A stretch of 64,000 nucleotides of DNA from Hymenobacter crusticola (GTDB taxonomy: Bacteria; Bacteroidota; Bacteroidia; Cytophagales; Hymenobacteraceae): positions 682,001 through 746,000 of the forward strand of contig NZ_MTSE01000001.1 in assembly GCF_002154225.1 (NCBI RefSeq). The letters run 5' to 3'. Numbering within the stretch: position 1 is the first letter of the stretch; every line of letters begins with the position of its first letter. Shown here in pieces: positions 1-8,478 of this stretch. The notes under the pieces were generated by a model. It saw nothing but the letters and a program-made list of their open reading frames with translations, was not told the DNA's origin and did no database searches. Made by a program: the position numbers and the translations under genes.

Positions 1-413
1 TCGGGGACGGTGATGTCGTAGGTGATGTTGGTGCAGATGGAGTAGCCTTTCTTGCCATTCGACCAATTCGAGTAGGTTCGCCGGCCGTTCTCAGGGCAGT
101 CGCTGTCCTTCGAGTTCTTTAGCATCTCATCGTCTAGCTCCGACTTGAGTGTAATGGCGTCGCTGGTGTTGGTGAGCGTCAGCTGTAGTGCATCGTTCAG
201 CTTATTCTGGTTGATATCAATGCTAGCTTTCACGGCCAACGCCTTACCCACACCCGCCCGAATGCGGATGGCATTGCCTTGAGGCAGGTTGAGCACGATG
301 CGCTGCCCTTTGGCAACGGGCGCATTTTTTTCAATGATTTTTTGAGCTACGGCACTAGGCACCACGCCCAGCGCAAATCCAGCTACGAGAAGGGAGAAGA
401 AAGAAGTACGCAT
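1..413 (-). CDS. Secreted protein of unknown function, 3' part cut by window edge
   Basis: The start is the ATG at 413-411 and 137 residues are visible before the window ends, so the C-terminus is missing. Residues 1-23 form a typical signal peptide (basic MRTS, hydrophobic core, cleavage after AVA before Q). The mature part looks beta-rich (KGQRIVLNLPQGNAIRIRAG) and resembles the opening of DUF4097-type putative adhesins, with two cysteines around residues 109-130. It lies 139 bp downstream of the DUF4097 gene on the same strand and is probably the last visible member of the sigma/anti-sigma operon. The DUF4097 link is inferred from context and strand pattern; no catalytic motif is seen. Confidence 0.6.
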   Translation of the reverse strand, partial: MRTSFFSLLVAGFALGVVPSAVAQKIIEKNAPVAKGQRIVLNLPQGNAIRIRAGVGKALAVKASIDINQNKLNDALQLTLTNTSDAITLKSELDDEMLKNSKDSDCPENGRRTYSNWSNGKKGYSICTNITYDITVP

Positions 414-552
414 GACGTTGTGTATTAAAGATGAGTTGAGAGTTTGTAGGGGGATAATTGCAGGGATAAGGCGAATGCTATTTTTTGCTGAGAAGCGCAG
501 AAGGCCGCAGCTTTTTGCAAGCACCTAGCATAGTTACTGCCCTGGTGTCGTG

Positions 553-1335
553 TTATTTAGCTTTGCGCACGAACACGTCGCCGCTCACAGTTTTGAGGTT
601 GATGGGCGTGCCACCACCGTTGAGCGTGCCGCTTACCGTTTGGCCACCTACCTGGCGCATGGTCTCGTTTCCATTGCCTTTGGGCACGTTCAGGTCGAGG
701 TCAGTGTAGAGTTCACCCGAGATGGAGCGCATCGTGAGAGTGGTTTTGCTGTTACCAGGCAGCGTCACGTCCACGTCGCCGCTCACGACAGAGATGGAGC
801 TAGGTTCAGGGCGTAGAGTAGCGAAGCGCACGGTGATGTCGCCGCTCACGGTGTTGGCAACCACGGGGCCGGTCACGTTCAAGAGCTTAGCGCTGGCGTT
901 TTTCATGGCCACTTCCACACTGCCGTTCAGGTTCTGGAGCAGCAAGTCGCCGCCGCCACCCCAGCCGCTTTGGGTGAAAGACACATCGGCGCGACGCGGC
1001 ACTCGGATGGTGTAAGTAGCATCCTTACGCGAGGCCTTCACGATGCGCAGTGTGTTGTCGGTGCTGGTTACCGACAACCCTAGCTTCGTATTGTCGACGG
1101 CCGAGTTATAGACCGGATGCAATCCTTCGGCGCGCTTATTAGGCTCTTCGTAGCCGTTGCCTTTGATGACAACTTCGTCGCCGTCTGTGCCCTCTATATT
1201 CACATCGCCGGCTTGCATTTCGATGATAATCTTGTTGGCCTTGCCGCTCAGCTTAGTGCGGTATTCTTGGGCGTGAAGGGCAGAGGATGAGGCGAGTACG
1301 ACGCCGGCAACGGCCAGCAAAACAGACTTTTTCAT
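553..1335 (-). CDS. DUF4097-family beta-repeat secreted protein
   Basis: The protein has 260 residues from the ATG at 1335; an in-frame start 54 bp upstream would put extra residues before an obvious signal peptide (MKKSVLLAVAGVVLASSS, cleavage near ALHAQ) and is rejected. The mature protein is all-beta with recurring VSGD/ISGE turns (NTVSGDITV, VVSGDVDVTL, RSISGELYT, KTVSGDVFV), the hallmark of DUF4097/putative-adhesin proteins, which form right-handed beta structures in the envelope. It ends in RKAK. It lies 94 bp after the anti-sigma gene on the same strand, as is common for DUF4097 genes in Bacteroidota sigma/anti-sigma operons. The molecular role of the family is unknown. Confidence 0.75.
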   Translation of the reverse strand: MKKSVLLAVAGVVLASSSALHAQEYRTKLSGKANKIIIEMQAGDVNIEGTDGDEVVIKGNGYEEPNKRAEGLHPVYNSAVDNTKLGLSVTSTDNTLRIVKASRKDATYTIRVPRRADVSFTQSGWGGGGDLLLQNLNGSVEVAMKNASAKLLNVTGPVVANTVSGDITVRFATLRPEPSSISVVSGDVDVTLPGNSKTTLTMRSISGELYTDLDLNVPKGNGNETMRQVGGQTVSGTLNGGGTPINLKTVSGDVFVRKAK

Positions 1336-1429
1336 AACGAACAATTGGTTTGATTTGGGCAAAAGCAGGCCTGCGCCGGATATTTTCATCCGGCCGAACT
1401 AGCCTGAGCAATAGGTGAGAAGATGCAGT

Positions 1430-2290
1430 TTAGATCAGTAAGCCAATGCCTTGCTCGGCCTGTTGACGCACTACTGGCAGAGCGTCGCGGCGTTGAGCGA
1501 GGCGCTCTAATTGAGGCACTGCTTCGGGCGTACGCAGCTCCACGAGCAGTTCGATTAAGGTAATCTGCACGTTGGGGTCGGTTTGTAAAGGCAGTGAATG
1601 CACTAGCGCGGAGCCGACCCTAGGGTCTTGGCGCAAGCGGTAAAGGGCTTCGCAAGCGGCTAGGCGCACATTCGGGTTGGGATCGGTGTTGAGCGTATTA
1701 ACGAGCACTAGCACCGTAGCATCATTCTGCTGATTGACAGTAGGTGCGTTGCTCACCAGTTGTATCCGGTCGCTGGCGGTGGCGGGCTGCGTGGCCGCGG
1801 TTGCGAGTTGAGTAGCTAGCGAAGGTTTACGCGTCTGGCTGGCAGCAAATTGCTCGGAGCGAGGCCGCAACGTCATGCCGAGCACTACACCCACAGCTAC
1901 CAATAGGAGGCTTGCCGCTACTTGCAGCCACTGCCGCGTAGCCGGCCGGTTCCACAGCGAGAGTACCTTAGCTTCCTGCTCAACCTTTGGCTGGGCTTCT
2001 GCCACGGGTGCAATTTGTGCTGTCGGTAAAGCCGCTTTTTCCCGTTGCAACATCGCCATGAAATCGGTGCGCATTTCCGGCGTGGGGCAAGCGAGGGGCA
2101 AGCCAACTAACTCCTGGCCTAGGGTCTGGTATTGGGCTATTTTCTCCTGGCAAGCGGGGCAAGTAGCGAGGTGTGCTTCCACGTGAGCCCGCTCATCTGG
2201 GGCTAGCTCGCCCTCGGCGTAGGCCGGCAGCAAGTCTTCCAGCGCGGCGCAGGAAGCAGGCAGATTGTGAGAGGTGAAAGACGTATGCAT
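1430..2290 (-). CDS. Membrane anti-sigma factor with zinc finger and HEAT-like C-terminus
   Basis: The protein has 286 residues. Residues 10-50 carry an anti-sigma zinc finger of the zf-HC2 type, with C14, H40, C44 and C47 as likely ligands (HxxxCxxC as HLATCPAC). One transmembrane segment follows at about 121-143 (WLQVAASLLLVAVGVVLG). The C-terminal 80 residues are alpha-helical with repeats of the form NPNVRLAACEALYRL, NVQITLIELLVEL and AVPQLERLAQRRD, which look like HEAT/armadillo units outside the cytoplasmic membrane. The gene starts 15 bp after the ECF sigma gene, so the pair is almost certainly co-transcribed and the product should hold that sigma factor at the membrane. The HEAT assignment is by pattern only. 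Confidence 0.8.
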   Translation of the reverse strand: MHTSFTSHNLPASCAALEDLLPAYAEGELAPDERAHVEAHLATCPACQEKIAQYQTLGQELVGLPLACPTPEMRTDFMAMLQREKAALPTAQIAPVAEAQPKVEQEAKVLSLWNRPATRQWLQVAASLLLVAVGVVLGMTLRPRSEQFAASQTRKPSLATQLATAATQPATASDRIQLVSNAPTVNQQNDATVLVLVNTLNTDPNPNVRLAACEALYRLRQDPRVGSALVHSLPLQTDPNVQITLIELLVELRTPEAVPQLERLAQRRDALPVVRQQAEQGIGLLI

Positions 2291-2305
2291 GGCACTAAGA
2301 ACAAA

Positions 2306-2839
2306 TCAGCTGAAGTAAATTTTACGCAACGCCTCCAAGGCGCGGTGGGCTTTCACGCGGGCGGCCCCGGCGGTGCACCCTAGCAGCTCCCCGATTTCGG
2401 CGTAATCGAACCCTTGGAAGCGGTGTAGCACTAGGATTTCGCGCTGATCGGCTGGTAGCAAGGCCAGCGCTTCCTGCAAGGCTGCATCGCGGTCGGTGGC
2501 GGCGGCGTGGGCCAGAGCCGAGCGGCCGTAGCTGGCCGTGTGCTCGATCTGATCCACATCGGAGGCCGGCCGACGGTTTTGCTGCCAGTGGTCGGTGTGC
2601 ACGTTGCGGGCTAGTTGGTAGATCCAGGCCCGAAACGGTTGGCCAGCGTGGTAACTAGCCCGGTATTTCAACACGCGGTAGAACACGTTTTGAGTTAGAT
2701 CTTGGCTCACCTCCCGGTCGCCGGTAAGCCGGCACAAGAAGCTGAACAACGGCTGGTGGTAGCGCTCGAACAGCGGCACGAGTTGATCCAGGTTGTCGGC
2801 CTGTACCTGCGTCATGAGCGCCTCATCGGTCGTTTCCAC
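2306..2839 (-). CDS. ECF-type RNA polymerase sigma factor
   Basis: Sigma-70 region 2 spans roughly the first 80 residues (LFERYHQPLFSFLCRL, DLTQNVFYRVLKYR, FRAWIYQLARN) and region 4 the last 55 (LALLPADQREILVLHRFQG, YAEIGELLGCTAGAARVKAH). No sigma 1.1 or region 3 is present, so this is group 4. The frame is open to a TTG at 2908, but the usual ECF N-terminus (TTDEALMTQV) is reached by the GTG at 2839, which I prefer; an ATG lies at 2815. It is the first gene of a minus-strand operon with its anti-sigma factor 15 bp downstream and a DUF4097 envelope protein after that. Target promoters cannot be read from this window. Confidence 0.85.
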   Translation of the reverse strand: METTDEALMTQVQADNLDQLVPLFERYHQPLFSFLCRLTGDREVSQDLTQNVFYRVLKYRASYHAGQPFRAWIYQLARNVHTDHWQQNRRPASDVDQIEHTASYGRSALAHAAATDRDAALQEALALLPADQREILVLHRFQGFDYAEIGELLGCTAGAARVKAHRALEALRKIYFS

Positions 2840-3464
2840 CAGGGTTTGGTTAGGGGTGAAAGGGTGTGTTTTTCGGTAATTTGACAGGAGTACCGGCGCC
2901 AGCGCCAAACGTTACAAGCACTCAGATTTTTTTTTGATCAGGCTGTAGAGGCGCACCTTTGCGGCGGGCCCTTAAACAACCAGTGTTGGATGATCTGGCT
3001 ATAATAAAAAAGTGATATCGGAAGAATTTACCCCTAGAGAACACCGTGTAATAGCACGCGTCTTTTCTCTCGCTGGTCGAAAGGGTAGCTTATCGAAATG
3101 GATAAGAGGTGGCAATGAGCGAGGCGCAGCTATGCGTCCTGATATGCCGCTCCACGAGCTGTTATAAAATATCACACCTACCTAGCACGTTCATGAGGCA
3201 TGCACCTAGGCCTGCTACTCATTACAGCAACATTTTAGGAGTAAGTAGGACCAAAACTTTTCTTGCGCGCTGATTATAGCACTTTGCCTATGATAACTAT
3301 TCACATTCAATCCTCTGAACGAATGTTAGTTAGCAAGCAGGCACAGTATTATTTCACGATTTGGCACGATTTTTCAAATATACCTAGCACAACGCTCAGC
3401 TACCGAGTAGCGCGCAAGAGTAGACGCTGGCGTATTCTTCTTTCCACTTCCTTCTTTTTTAGCG
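2840..3464. other. Divergent intergenic region, no convincing gene
   Basis: About 600 bp lie between the leftward sigma gene and the rightward outer-membrane protein gene. It must hold the promoters of both. Short open frames here have no coding character. A plus-strand promoter-like pair is noted separately at 2933-2961. I see no tRNA, no clear riboswitch fold and no terminator. Confidence 0.5.
2933..2961 (+). promoter_or_regulatory. Candidate Bacteroidota-type promoter in divergent region
   Basis: TTTG at 2933-2936 and CACCTTTG at 2954-2961 are 17 bp apart and resemble the TTTG / TAnnTTTG arrangement of Bacteroidota housekeeping promoters, with one mismatch in the -7 box. The next plus-strand gene begins about 500 bp downstream, so a long leader or a small RNA would be implied; it may also be chance. 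Confidence 0.25.
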
Positions 3465-4226
3465 ATGAACATCCTGCGTCTTGGCAGCTGCTTAGCTGTG
3501 GCTATTCTTTTTCTTTCTGCTTCTTTCTCCACTGCTCAGGCTCAGGTATTTAAGCCGATCCACCGGCCAGTGTATACCTATTATGAGGAGCCCATTCACC
3601 CTAGCATGGCGCGCCCGATAAAGTTTGGGGTGCGGGCTGGGCTAAACGTATCCGATTGGTCGGGAGAAGCGGCACAAACGCTGCTAGCTACCAGCAAATT
3701 GGCCAACGGCGCCCTAGCCAAAGATACTCGGACGGGTTTCCACGCTGGCCTATTTGTCATCGTTCCGTTGGGTAAGCACTTCGCTATCGAGCCGGGAGTG
3801 CAATACTCGCAGAAAGGCGTTACGGCGATGGGCACGGTGCCGGTTGAGCAAGGCGAAGTCACCATCCTGCAGCAGGGCTCGGCGACGGCTCGCATGAGCT
3901 ATATCGATGTGCCAGTGTTAGTTAGAGCCTATGTCACGAAGGGCCTTTACCTCTACGCAGGCCCGCAGGCCTCTTACCTAGCCAAGGGCACGGTGCACGT
4001 AACAGCGGGCGGCGCCACCGAGACCAATGGCTATCAGAACGATATTAATGTGAAAGATGAATTCCGTTCCCTCGACCTCGGCGTAGTGGGTGGCCTCGGC
4101 TATCAGTTCCACAACGGCCTAGGCCTGAGCGCCGGCTACGACTACGGCCTCTCGTCGCTGGATAACAGCAACCGCTACGATGCCCAAAACCGGGTCTTTA
4201 AAGCTTCGGCAAGTTTCTCGTTCTAA
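3465..4226 (+). CDS. Outer-membrane beta-barrel protein (PorT-like family)
   Basis: The protein has 253 residues. A signal peptide covers residues 1-26 (cleavage after AQA in STAQAQ). After a short Pro/Tyr-rich linker the chain begins the typical barrel opening IKFGVRAGLNVSDWSG and continues with alternating strands (GLFVIVPLGKHFAIEPGVQYSQKG, LYLYAGPQASYLAKG, GVVGGLGYQF, GLGLSAGYDYGL), ending in an aromatic residue (SASFSF) as expected for an eight-strand barrel recognised by the Bam machinery. This matches the PorT/outer-membrane beta-barrel domain family common in Bacteroidota. It stands alone, followed by a strong bidirectional terminator. The specific function is unknown. Confidence 0.8.
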   Translation: MNILRLGSCLAVAILFLSASFSTAQAQVFKPIHRPVYTYYEEPIHPSMARPIKFGVRAGLNVSDWSGEAAQTLLATSKLANGALAKDTRTGFHAGLFVIVPLGKHFAIEPGVQYSQKGVTAMGTVPVEQGEVTILQQGSATARMSYIDVPVLVRAYVTKGLYLYAGPQASYLAKGTVHVTAGGATETNGYQNDINVKDEFRSLDLGVVGGLGYQFHNGLGLSAGYDYGLSSLDNSNRYDAQNRVFKASASFSF

Positions 4227-4255
4227 TTTCTCTTGTTCCTTTTCCACTGCCAAAT

Positions 4256-4288
4256 AAAAAGCCCCACTGCATTGCGGTGGGGCTTTTT
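4256..4288. terminator. Bidirectional rho-independent terminator
   Basis: GCCCCAC (4261-4267) pairs with GTGGGGC (4277-4283), flanked by AAAAA and TTTTT. It separates the rightward barrel gene from the convergent vWA gene and can serve both. Confidence 0.85.
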
Positions 4289-4361
4289 GGCGTGGTGAAA
4301 GGTATCAGCGCGGGTTTTAATGATCAAACTGATTTATCGCTAGTTGTTGTCACTTCTATAG

Positions 4362-6359
4362 CTAACGGGCCCCGTACACTGGCGCCTCCGTCCGCAGCCC
4401 TTCTGCTATTTTCGCCAGCCGCACCAGCTCGGCGCGGTAGCCGTCAGCATCTTTGCCGCGGGCGCCGTTGGCTAGGTTGATGGTGCTGGCATACGTAGCC
4501 GAACCTAGGTAGCTGGACTGGCGCAGGAGCATGCCAAACTGGGCTACCGCCGCCGCGAAGCGCAAGTTTTCGGAAGCTTTATCGATGGGGCTAGCCGCTC
4601 CGCGCAGGCTCCGCTCCAGCAAGCGGCTGGTGGAGCCTTGTGGCTCTTTATAGCGCAACTTCACCGTCATAATATCAGCGGAGCCAGCAGCCGATGCAAC
4701 TGTCGCAGTAGGTTGATACTTAAGCTTATCCACTACCGGTGGCGCACCCACGGGCACGATTTCGTAGAGAGCCGTGACGGTGTGACCCGAACCTAGCTCG
4801 CCGGCGTCTTTGCGGTCGTTGTTGAAATCTTCGGCGGCGAGGGTGCGGTTTTCGTAGCCGATCAGGCGATACTGCTGCACACGGGTGGGGTTAAATTCGA
4901 GCTGAAGCTTTACATCTTTTGCGATGGTGAACAGTGTGCCGCCAAACTGCTGCACCAGCACGCGGTGTCCCTCATCGAGGTTGTCGAGGTAGGCGTAGTT
5001 GCCGTTGCCTTTGTCGGCGAGCAGCTCCATTTTGCTGTCTTGCAAGTTGCCTTGGCCCACGCCCAGCACCGTGAGGAACACCCCCGACTCGCGCTCTTGG
5101 GTAATGAGCTGCTCCATGGCGTCGTTGCTTTGCTCGCCCACGTTGAAGTCGCCATCGGTAGCCAGGATCACGCGGTTATTACCGCCTTTTTGAAACTGCT
5201 CGCGGGCCACCCGGTAGGCGAGGCGCAACCCGGCCCCGCCTGCGGTAGAGCCACCGGCCTGTAGCTGGTCGATGGCACCTAGGATTTTTTCCCGCTGCGC
5301 ACCGGAGGTTGGCGGCAGTACCAAGCCGGCCGCGCCGGCGTACACCACCATGGCTACCTTATCTTGCGGGCGCAACTCCTTCACTAACAGCCGCAAGCTA
5401 GCTTGCACCAGCGGCAGCTTGTCGGCCTCCATCATCGAGCCCGACACGTCGATGAGGAACACCAGATTGGCCGACGGCAGATTCTTTGTCTCCACTTTGC
5501 GACCCTGTAGGCCGATGTGCACCAACTGGTGCTGCGGGTTCCAGGGGCAAGCAGCTAGCTCCGTCGTAACGGAAAAAGGCTCGGTGCCGGTGGGCTGTGG
5601 GTAGTCATAGGTGAAGTAGTTCACCATCTCCTCGATGCGCACGGCATCACGCGGCGGACGCTGGCCTTGGTTGAGGAAGCGCTGCACATTGGCGTAGCTT
5701 GCTGCATCGACGTCGATGGAGAAGGTGCTAAGCGGCTCTTGCTGGGCAGAGTGGAAGCTGTTTTCCTGAATTTTGCCGTACGATTCGCGGGTTTCGGGAG
5801 TGGGTAGCGCGTAGGTGTAGATTTTATTTTCGACGAGTTCCTGCGCGGGTGCAGCACCAGCAATATCATTGAGCCCTTCTTGATCGGGTACTGCTTCGTA
5901 CTTACCGGGTGCACTTGCACGCCCTTTTCTAACAATAACGCCACTAACTTTTCCCAACAATGCACCTTTGGGGCTACTGTAACCAATCGTCACAACTTCG
6001 TTTAGCTGCTTGGTATCTTCTGCCAAAGTCACGTTGATAACACGCTGCTTTCCAATAGCTTTTTCTGCCCTTACATAGCCGATAGCGCTAAACACTAACA
6101 TTCTGCTGCCGGCTGGTACCACCAGATGGTAAGCGCCCTTTGCGTCGGTGGAAGTGCCTTTCGTAGTTCCTTTAATCAACACAGTTACGCCCGGCAAGCC
6201 TTGGCCTCTACTGTCCGTCACGCGGCCGCGCACGGTGAGCGTATCGGGTGCCGACTTCGCCACAACCGGCTTTATTTTCGAAGTAGCAGGAATTTGGCCG
6301 TGGGCGAGCAGCACAGCCGCTAGCATGATGGCGAGAACGGCAAGAAAGAGCTTGTTCAT
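4362..6359 (-). CDS. VWA-domain protein (YfbK-like) with N-terminal carboxypeptidase-regulatory module
   Basis: The protein has 665 residues from the ATG at 6359; the frame extends 22 codons upstream but the signal peptide (MNKLFLAVLAIMLAAVLLAHG) fixes the start. Residues about 40-112 are a CarboxypepD_reg-like beta sandwich (VRGRVTDSRGQGLPGVTV, FSAIGY) followed by LNEVVTIGY, the plug-like tail seen in SusC-type proteins. Then come the YfbK-type N-terminal vWA-associated domain (SFHSAQQEPLSTFSIDVDAASY), a von Willebrand A domain from about 297 with an intact MIDAS (DVSGSM), and a C-terminal DUF3520-like part. It is divergent from the sigma/anti-sigma pair starting at 6480, whose anti-sigma protein carries the same regulatory module; co-regulation is inferred. 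Confidence 0.85.
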   Translation of the reverse strand: MNKLFLAVLAIMLAAVLLAHGQIPATSKIKPVVAKSAPDTLTVRGRVTDSRGQGLPGVTVLIKGTTKGTSTDAKGAYHLVVPAGSRMLVFSAIGYVRAEKAIGKQRVINVTLAEDTKQLNEVVTIGYSSPKGALLGKVSGVIVRKGRASAPGKYEAVPDQEGLNDIAGAAPAQELVENKIYTYALPTPETRESYGKIQENSFHSAQQEPLSTFSIDVDAASYANVQRFLNQGQRPPRDAVRIEEMVNYFTYDYPQPTGTEPFSVTTELAACPWNPQHQLVHIGLQGRKVETKNLPSANLVFLIDVSGSMMEADKLPLVQASLRLLVKELRPQDKVAMVVYAGAAGLVLPPTSGAQREKILGAIDQLQAGGSTAGGAGLRLAYRVAREQFQKGGNNRVILATDGDFNVGEQSNDAMEQLITQERESGVFLTVLGVGQGNLQDSKMELLADKGNGNYAYLDNLDEGHRVLVQQFGGTLFTIAKDVKLQLEFNPTRVQQYRLIGYENRTLAAEDFNNDRKDAGELGSGHTVTALYEIVPVGAPPVVDKLKYQPTATVASAAGSADIMTVKLRYKEPQGSTSRLLERSLRGAASPIDKASENLRFAAAVAQFGMLLRQSSYLGSATYASTINLANGARGKDADGYRAELVRLAKIAEGLRTEAPVYGAR

Positions 6360-6479
6360 GGTAGCAAAGGGTTGGTGAAAGGCCTGTTTGAAAATCTTGA
6401 TGCTGGGGTGCGGAGAATTCCACACGCCGGCACCGGATTTTTTTATGGCTTTCGAAAAATCTGCTTAACTCTGTGACGC

Positions 6480-7097
6480 ATGTTTTTCAAGCGCCGCCCG
6501 AAGTCGCCCGCCGAGCTATCCGACGAGGAACTGCTCGTTCGCTACCGCCGCGAAGGCGAGGTAGCCGACCTAGGTGCGCTCTACGAGCGGCACATGCCAG
6601 CGGTGTTTGCCATTTGCCGCCGCTACTTGCGCCCCGACGAAGACGCCCAAGATGCTGTGATGCAGTTATTTGAAAAGCTCGTCGTGACGCTGCGGCAGCA
6701 TGAGGTGAGCAACTTTCCGGCTTGGCTGCATACCACGGCGCGCAACTACTGCCTCATGCAGCTGCGCGCCCGCCAACGCGCCGGCCCCGAAAGCGGACCG
6801 CTGGTGCTGCACTTTCCCGACGCCACGGCTGTGGAATTAGCACCCGCCGCGCATCTAGAAGATGACGCCGACGACCTGACCCTCACCGAAGAACGCCTCC
6901 AAGCCATGGAACACGCCTTGGCCGAGCTACCCGAGGGCCAACGGCGCTGCCTGGAACTGTTTTACCTTCAAAAGAAATGCTACCGGGAAATAGCCGATGA
7001 AACCGGCTTCGACCTAGGTCTTGTTAAAAGTCACTTGCAAAACGGTAAACGCAACCTCAAACGCTCGCTCGAATCTTCTGCCAATGCGGCCCGCTAA
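6480..7097 (+). CDS. ECF-type RNA polymerase sigma factor
   Basis: The protein has 205 residues. Region 2 lies at about 25-95 (LVRYRREGEVADLGALYERH, AQDAVMQLFEKLV, FPAWLHTTARNYCL) and region 4 at about 145-195 (LAELPEGQRRCLELFYLQK, YREIADETGFDLGLVKSHL). Its 3' end overlaps by 14 nt the start of the anti-sigma/TonB-C fusion gene, implying translational coupling and a fixed sigma/anti-sigma ratio. The gene is divergent from the vWA gene across 120 bp, a likely target promoter region. It belongs to the same broad class as, but is not a close copy of, the sigma factor at 2306-2839. Confidence 0.88.
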   Translation: MFFKRRPKSPAELSDEELLVRYRREGEVADLGALYERHMPAVFAICRRYLRPDEDAQDAVMQLFEKLVVTLRQHEVSNFPAWLHTTARNYCLMQLRARQRAGPESGPLVLHFPDATAVELAPAAHLEDDADDLTLTEERLQAMEHALAELPEGQRRCLELFYLQKKCYREIADETGFDLGLVKSHLQNGKRNLKRSLESSANAAR

Positions 7098-8478
7098 TCC
7101 GTCACCGTCCTCTTCGCTGCCCGCGCAATCGGGTGGGCACCTGCCGCTGGCCTTGTTGCGGCAGTACGTGGCCGGTACGCTCACGCCGGCCAGTCAGCAC
7201 GAGGTAGAAGCACACACGCTGGCCTGCCCGTACTGCGCCGAAATTTTAGAAGGTTTGTCGGTGACAGACCTAGCTACTACCGATAAAGCACTGAGTCAGT
7301 TGCAGCTGCGGCTGCGCAGCCGCCTCGAACAGGAGGAGCCGCGGCAAGCCCCTATTGCCTGGCAACGCCTGTCGACCATTGCGGCAGCGGTGCTGCTGTT
7401 TGTACTAGTGGGCACGGTTGGCTGGCTGGGGCGGCAGAAGTTCAAAACGCGGCACTCGACGCGGGAAGTGGCTACCGTGACGGTGCGGCCTAGTGCCCAG
7501 CCCGCCGATGCGCCTCTGGCCACCCCAGAAGTGGCCCCGACCTTAGAAGCACCTAGCCCACCACCGCCAGCAGCACCCGAAGTAGCGATGGCCCCTAGCT
7601 CTGCCGCGGCCTCTCGGTCGTATTCGGCACGGCGAAGCGCCAAGCCAGCAACTTCCGGCGAGGCCGCTTTGATGAAGGCCAGCCGACTTCAAACTGTAGC
7701 CGACAGCATCAGTACCGAACCGAAAGATATGGTAGCGCAAGCCAGTGCCCCTAACTCTGTCGGCATACCCGATTCGGTGGCAGCCCCACTTACCGGAACT
7801 GTGGCCGGAGTGGCCGTAAGCAAGGCTCCTCGCAGCCCGGCCGCCCGATTTGGGCAAATAACTACCTCCGTGCGGCGAACTACGCAATTTGTTACCGGCC
7901 GCATCACCGATCAACAAGGGCAGGCATTGCCGGGCGTTACGGTTACAGTAAAGGACACCAAGCTCGGCACCAGTACCGGCCCCGATGGCACCTTCTCGCT
8001 GGTAGTGCCCAAAGATAAAAAGAGCCTGACAATCAGCTCTATTGGCTACGAAACGCAAGAGAAGAAGCTAGCCAACGATACCACCTTGACCCTTGCTTTA
8101 GCCGCCGACACCAGAGCGTTGAATGAAGTCGTGACGATAGGCTACGGCAGCAAGCGCAAAAGCAAAATGCCTACCCCGCCACCCGTAGCGGCAATGCCCG
8201 TTGGCGGCTTCCCCGCGTTCGACGAATACCTCAAGAAAAACCTGAAGTACCCCGAAGAAGCTGAAAGCAAGCACCTAGAGGGCACCGTGCGCCTAGAATT
8301 TACTGTAACCCCCGAAGGCAAAATTGAAAACCTCAAGGTAACAGACGGCCTAAGTGAAGAATGCGACGCCGAAGCCAAGCGCCTCGTGCAAGAAGGCCCC
8401 GCCTGGCGCCCCGCCATCATCAAAGGCCGCCCCGCCGCCCAAAAAGTTAAAGTAAACGTGCCGTTTACAGTGAAATAG
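7084..8478 (+). CDS. Anti-sigma zinc finger / carboxypeptidase-regulatory / TonB-C fusion protein
   Basis: The protein has 464 residues from the ATG at 7084 inside the sigma gene's 3' end. Residues 19-55 form an anti-sigma zinc finger with H44, C48 and C51; the usual first cysteine is absent, perhaps replaced by H19. A single transmembrane helix lies at 98-116, then a Pro/Ala/Ser-rich linker to about 260. Residues 269-345 are a CarboxypepD_reg-like domain (VTGRITDQQGQALPGV, SSIGYE), followed by LNEVVTIGYGS. The last 90 residues are a TonB C-terminal domain (FDEYLKKNLKYPEEA, GTVRLEFTVTPEGKI, GPAWRPA). The protein would bridge sigma sequestration in the cytoplasm to a periplasmic, possibly TonB-like, signal. 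Its last codons lie inside a large inverted repeat. Confidence 0.85.
   Translation: MRPANPSPSSSLPAQSGGHLPLALLRQYVAGTLTPASQHEVEAHTLACPYCAEILEGLSVTDLATTDKALSQLQLRLRSRLEQEEPRQAPIAWQRLSTIAAAVLLFVLVGTVGWLGRQKFKTRHSTREVATVTVRPSAQPADAPLATPEVAPTLEAPSPPPPAAPEVAMAPSSAAASRSYSARRSAKPATSGEAALMKASRLQTVADSISTEPKDMVAQASAPNSVGIPDSVAAPLTGTVAGVAVSKAPRSPAARFGQITTSVRRTTQFVTGRITDQQGQALPGVTVTVKDTKLGTSTGPDGTFSLVVPKDKKSLTISSIGYETQEKKLANDTTLTLALAADTRALNEVVTIGYGSKRKSKMPTPPPVAAMPVGGFPAFDEYLKKNLKYPEEAESKHLEGTVRLEFTVTPEGKIENLKVTDGLSEECDAEAKRLVQEGPAWRPAIIKGRPAAQKVKVNVPFTVK

Noticed and set aside
3263..3553. 96-codon open frame before the outer-membrane barrel gene
   Set aside because: Overlaps the barrel's signal peptide region in another frame and has no recognisable features.
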